Shown here one piece after another: positions 61,601 to 64,000 of a DNA stretch of 64,000 bases; the first letter of the stretch is position 1, and each line of letters opens with the position of its first letter. Source of the stretch: Verrucomicrobiota bacterium (GTDB lineage: Bacteria > Verrucomicrobiota > Verrucomicrobiia > Limisphaerales > Pedosphaeraceae). The DNA is taken from contig JAJPHR010000096.1 in assembly GCA_021325145.1 (NCBI GenBank), positions 43,201-107,200 on the forward strand, read 5' to 3'. The notes under the pieces are model-generated. The model was not told the origin of the DNA. It was given only the letters and a program-made list of their open reading frames with translations, and ran no database searches. A program made the translations under genes and the position numbers.

Positions 61601-61751
61601 GGGCGGGAAGAGATTCGAGCGCGAAAGCCAGGGCCACAAAGACCCACAGACGAAGGCTCGTTGCCCAGGGCCGAAGCGGGCGTGAATCAGAAAGTGGCAC
61701 GGAACCATCCTGCCTGCGGAAGGTGCGAAGCGCAAGCGCAGAGGCGGGCAA
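58659..61751 (-). CDS. Large sensor histidine kinase with two propellers and Y_Y_Y domain (pair 2)
   Basis: The 1030-residue protein is organised like the sensor of pair 1. A signal segment (LRLWVFVALAFALESLPARA) precedes YFTRTWSVEDGLPQNAVTAI and many blade motifs (DGYLWLGTYSGLVRFDGVHF, GTMWIGTEGAGVYRLQDD, GTLWIGTQGDGLNRLRQG). The Y_Y_Y domain (LLEFHYTGLSFTVPENVRFK) and one membrane helix follow, then a HisKA_3 domain with His827 in RDIHDDLGASLTRI and an ATPase domain (NAVKHAGSAEVRVSLAI). The ATG at 61751 and a GTG at 61700 are both possible starts. The sensor is inferred to detect a periplasmic ligand and pass phosphate to the regulator at 57879. Confidence 0.9.
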   Translation of the reverse strand: MPASALALRTFRRQDGSVPLSDSRPLRPWATSLRLWVFVALAFALESLPARAVPAAAPEYFTRTWSVEDGLPQNAVTAIVQTRDGYLWLGTYSGLVRFDGVHFKVFDNSNTPGLHSRRVTSLFEDREGRLWIGHETGELSWFKDGSFHGAEVPGAWKGGKVFAIGSDEANDLWLANEDCLLVRLRDGLTLTPDAGGAVKLPIVVCDARGVIWVARDGKLSALKGGKLAPVELEGSSTNSFVQAICPCRDGGLWIAVDGRLRKWRDNQWVEDRGETPWGLVSCSPLLETQNGSLAGGTVDLGMFLLMPNRQTVCFNRTNGLPQNWVRSLHEDHEGNLWLGAGSGGLVVLRESKVSTVNPPDRWQGHAVLSASVTRDGTMWIGTEGAGVYRLQDDQWTRLSETDGLGNLYVWALSEDSRGQLWAGTWGGGVYLWRSGRFERVPGLEDITEPTPALLHTPAGTSWIGTGDGLLRYEAGNLTRYGRKEGLQLPDVRAVAQADDGTVWFGMSGGGLGRLKDGVVRQFRESDGLASDFIQCLKLDADGTLWIGTQGDGLNRLRQGRFATIGVAQGLANGVICQIAEDGEGCFWMGSHSGIMRVNKAELNRCADGETNAVNCITYGKGEGLPTLECSGGMQPGGCKTADGRLWFPTSKGLVVINPALVKNNQLPPPVVIEELLVDGKPVALNAPLRVPPGGPLLEFHYTGLSFTVPENVRFKYRLEGLSSDWLDAGTQRSVRYSYIPPGDYTFHVIACNNDGVWNETGASLDFTMLPHFWQTWWFRLAAGLVACTGVAGSVLVETRRRMRHKLERLERQRAVERERARIARDIHDDLGASLTRITLLSQSARAEHEHPGTDSDLDLIYDTARELTRAMDEIVWAVNPQHDTLDSLATYLGRFAQDFLAAAHIRCRLDFPMQLPAWPLTAEVRHNLFLAFKEALNNAVKHAGSAEVRVSLAIGPAGFSLRVEDHGVGFTIPAHTAASNGVPELNGASGNGLVNMRRRLEEIGGLCEIRSVPDEGTLITFSVPVKLVPA

Positions 61752-61814
61752 GATGGGCCGCGCCTGCGACCACCACCGCGCCTGGCAGAGACGGCGCGCG
61801 GCGCCGTCCCATCC

Positions 61815-63383
61815 TTATCTCAAGTTCCGGTCCTTCGGGCTCCGGAGCGGGGCAGCTTTTTCAGGCTTGATCTTCGGCCGTTCCTCCGTCGCCGTGACGA
61901 CTTTCCGCTCCAGGACGCCCGGCGGGCTCGCGACACCACAACGATCAACCGCGGTAACGGCCAGCGCCTCGGGAGAACCCGCAAACGATTGAACCCGCGC
62001 TTCGCCAGGAAGAATGACCGTGTTCCAAACGCCCTCGCTCCTGGCCTGCACCACCCACCATTGGATGTTCTCGCCGGGAACCGGGGCCCAGCGCAACTTG
62101 CCCTGGTCGTCCGCCCTTGGCTCCGGCTTGCCCGGCGGCTTGGCGTCCAGCCACGGGGACGCCGGGATCAGGGCTGGCTCGGCGTAGAGTTCGGTGGCCA
62201 GCGCGGCGGCGAGCGTACCGCGATTTTGCATCAGGCATTTCATGCTCCAATGGATGTTGCCGTCATCGGCGGCCTGCTCGCGGGTGAGCCGGATTTGGTT
62301 GATGATTTCGTCCGGTTTCCATTTGCCGCCCACATTGCCGGAATCGATCCCCGGCCAGATGTGCCGGTGCTGGGGGTTTTGGGCCTCCCACCATTTCAAG
62401 AGCACGGGATAACTCTGTTCCGGCGCCTGGATGGTCCAATAGAGCTGCGGCGCGAGATAGTCCACCCACCCGTTCGCCAGCCACTTGCGCGAATCGCAGT
62501 AAAGCCCGGCGTAGGAGCCGAGGCCGTTGATCTGCGGCGGGACGTGCGGCTGCCAAATGCCAAAGGGCGAAATGCCAAACTTCACCCACGGCTTGACCTG
62601 CTTGATGGATTGATGAACGCGCTGGATGAGGCTGTTCACGTTCTCGCGCCGCCAATCCTCGCGGGTCAGCCGGCTGGCGACCCCAAACTTCCGCCAACTC
62701 GCTTCGTCCGGAAAATCAATGTCCCGCTTTTGCGCGTCCTTGATCTTGTAGGGATAAAAATAATCGTCGAAATGCACGCCGTCGATGTCATAGCGTTTGA
62801 CGACATCCATAATCACACTTAGCGAGTAATCCTGCACGTCGCGTTCGCCCGGATCGAGCCAGAGATATTCGCCGTAGCGGCGGACCAGGCTCGGATGCGT
62901 CCTGCTGATATGATTGGGCGCGATGGGCGACTTGGAGGAGGGATGGGCCGCGCGATAAGGATTGAACCAGGCGTGCAGTTCCAGGCCGCGTTTGTGCGCC
63001 TCGGCCACGGCGAACGCCAGCGGATCGTAGAACGGCTCGGGCGCCCTGCCCATCGTGCCCGTGAGATAAGGCGACCACGGTTCGATGGCCGAGGGATACA
63101 TCGCATCGCACGCGGGCCGCACCTGGAGAATGATGGCGTTCAAGTTCAGCGTGACCGCGCGCTCCAGGATCATCAGGAATTCCGCCTTCTGCTGTTCGAC
63201 AGGCAAGCCGGGCTTGGACGGCCAGTCGATGTTGCCCACGGTGGCCACCCAGGCTCCGCGGAACTCGCGCAAGGGCGGCGGCGGCGTGGCGCTGCTGGAT
63301 GGCGCATAGTACGTCCCCGCGCCGGCTGGAAGGCAGACCACAGGCAACAGCCAAAACAACGCGCACCACAGCTTGGGCTTCAT
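61815..63383 (-). CDS. GHL10-family (DUF187) putative glycoside hydrolase
   Basis: ATG 63383 gives 522 residues with a signal segment (LWCALFWLLPVVCLPAGAGT). The opening REFRGAWVATVGNIDWPSKP and LNLNAIILQVRPACDAMYPS are strong GHL10 signatures. A TIM-barrel pattern continues with GLELHAWFNPYRA, YDIDGVHFDDYFYPY, FGISPFGIWQP and DYLAPQLYWTI. The DDYFYPY acidic pair at the barrel mouth is the probable catalytic region by family analogy. A C-terminal region of about 100 residues is Ig-like. Members are believed to act on peptidoglycan or other glycans. It is upstream of the pair 2 sensor on the same strand, 63 bases away, so both may be one transcript. Confidence 0.85.
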   Translation of the reverse strand: MKPKLWCALFWLLPVVCLPAGAGTYYAPSSSATPPPPLREFRGAWVATVGNIDWPSKPGLPVEQQKAEFLMILERAVTLNLNAIILQVRPACDAMYPSAIEPWSPYLTGTMGRAPEPFYDPLAFAVAEAHKRGLELHAWFNPYRAAHPSSKSPIAPNHISRTHPSLVRRYGEYLWLDPGERDVQDYSLSVIMDVVKRYDIDGVHFDDYFYPYKIKDAQKRDIDFPDEASWRKFGVASRLTREDWRRENVNSLIQRVHQSIKQVKPWVKFGISPFGIWQPHVPPQINGLGSYAGLYCDSRKWLANGWVDYLAPQLYWTIQAPEQSYPVLLKWWEAQNPQHRHIWPGIDSGNVGGKWKPDEIINQIRLTREQAADDGNIHWSMKCLMQNRGTLAAALATELYAEPALIPASPWLDAKPPGKPEPRADDQGKLRWAPVPGENIQWWVVQARSEGVWNTVILPGEARVQSFAGSPEALAVTAVDRCGVASPPGVLERKVVTATEERPKIKPEKAAPLRSPKDRNLR

Positions 63384-63480
63384 TAAGTGGCGGATTAACC
63401 CCGACGCACGCGCGACTTTCAAGTCTTTCCTTGGGGTAACCAGTCGGCTGAGAAGGCAAACCCGTTCAGACCCGCCTCCG

Positions 63481-63539
63481 GAAGGTAGGGCGCGTCACTC
63501 CGTGCGCGCCGTTCAGAAAACCATTCCGCACTCGCACTC
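63481..63539 (+). repeat. 59-base direct repeat, copy 1
   Basis: Starts GAAGGTAGGGCGCGTCACTC and ends CCGCACTCGCACTC. The same 59 bases with a single T to C change recur at 63815-63873. The first half resembles copies A-C of the dispersed palindromic repeat. Confidence 0.8.
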
Positions 63540-63639
63540 ATCAAGGCGGCTGCACTCCGGACTCCCACTGGTTTTTACCCGTTCGAACCTGGTTGAACCC
63601 GCCTGCCGAAGGTAGGATGCGCCACTCTTGCCCCCAAAT

Positions 63640-63669
63640 CGTCCTCGTCGTCGTCCTCGTCCTCGGTCC
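63640..63669 (-). repeat. GAC/GAG microsatellite-like repeat, second copy
   Basis: On the minus strand it starts GGACCGAGGACGAGGACGAC, as does the plus-strand copy at about 44952-44989 apart from unit order. Confidence 0.5.
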
Positions 63670-63814
63670 GAAAGTAGGCGTTCAAACCCGCCCAAACCCG
63701 TTCAAACCCGGTTCAAGTCCGGTTGAAGCCGGTTCAAACCCGTTCAGACCTGTTTGAACCCGCTTGCCGAAGGTAGGGCGTCACGCTCCCCCCACGCTCC
63801 ACCCTCCCATGCCC

Positions 63815-63873
63815 GAAGGTAGGGCGCGCCACTCCGTGCGCGCCGTTCAGAAAACCATTCCGCACTCGCACTC
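63815..63873 (+). repeat. 59-base direct repeat, copy 2
   Basis: Differs from the copy at 63481-63539 at one position only. Together the pair, 276 bases apart, could recombine. Confidence 0.8.
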
Positions 63874-64000
63874 CGCTTGGACTCCCCTCTCCAGGGGTCT
63901 GGACCCGTGACACCGTGACAACTCAATAAAGACGGGCCTTTTCTCAAACGCCACCCGTGACACGACCCGTGACATTCAGCCCCGACCCGTGCCAAGTGCA

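Larger units (their letters stand above)
63384..64000. other. Repeat-dense region without genes
   Basis: No protein-like frame is present. The stretch is built from short repeated words: GTTCAAACCCG variants (63580-63760), GAAGGTAGGGCG(C)G units at 63481, 63608, 63768 and 63815, a 59-base near-identical pair (63481-63539 and 63815-63873) and ACCCGTGACA units near 63945-63998. It may be a collapsed or unstable region of the chromosome and continues beyond the window. Confidence 0.6.

Noticed and set aside
60756..61685. 309-residue frame opposite the pair 2 sensor
   Set aside because: Antisense shadow of propeller repeats.

Overview
The window reads as a chromosomal segment of a Verrucomicrobiota bacterium, most likely of the Pedosphaera/Limisphaerales type. 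This is an inference from gene content. Supporting features are Gram-negative envelope genes, a compact type II secretion operon with a PilM/N/O-style assembly platform, exported proteins ending in a short Verrucomicrobia-type C-terminal domain (STNL..W then F-x-R-L at the end), prepilin-type proteins beginning AFTLIELLVVIAIIAILASLLLP, very large two-component sensors with periplasmic propellers, and many short dispersed palindromic repeats that invade gene ends and linkers. No rRNA, tRNA, CRISPR array, transposase or phage gene was seen.

Layout. 1-1.7 kb: tail of a LamG-type exported protein, a membrane protein, a methyltransferase and a decayed gene end. 1.7-10.2 kb: a TetR repressor divergent from an MdtABC-like tripartite efflux operon (one adaptor, two RND pumps). 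10.2-12.4 kb: a PIN/Phd toxin-antitoxin pair and an exported PQQ-type propeller. 13.3-31.4 kb: a single minus-strand operon of about 18 kb holding a small exported leader protein, gspE-F-G-H-I-J-K, a PilM-PilN fusion, PilO-like and GspC/PilP-like genes, a secretin divided over two genes, a histidine kinase, a sigma-54 activator and a Gly-rich beta-helix protein. A near-perfect sigma-54 promoter with an upstream dyad lies ahead of it, so the operon probably carries its own activator.

31.7-38.4 kb: DUF6600 protein, Rrf2 regulator plus SDR with matching operators, a YlbF-type protein with a Cys/His tail, an exported lectin-like protein, a SecD-like lipoprotein with an M23 peptidase, and a 34-residue basic protein followed by a strong terminator. 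38.7-39.6 kb: a long stretch without a convincing gene, with a promoter, at least eight local helices and an intrinsic terminator; this looks like a large structured non-coding RNA and is the most interesting locus here. 39.6-44.2 kb: DUF883 protein, release factor 3, AAC(3)-I-like acetyltransferase, exported MsrB and MsrA and an exported CxxC thioredoxin-like protein.

45.2-63.4 kb: two paralogous hybrid-propeller sensor kinase/NarL regulator pairs, one on each strand, bracket exported proteins, two tandem prepilin-like proteins, a three-gene lipoprotein/helical-protein operon, SixA, a propeller-phosphoesterase and a GHL10-family hydrolase. The last 600 bases are repeat-dense and contain no gene.
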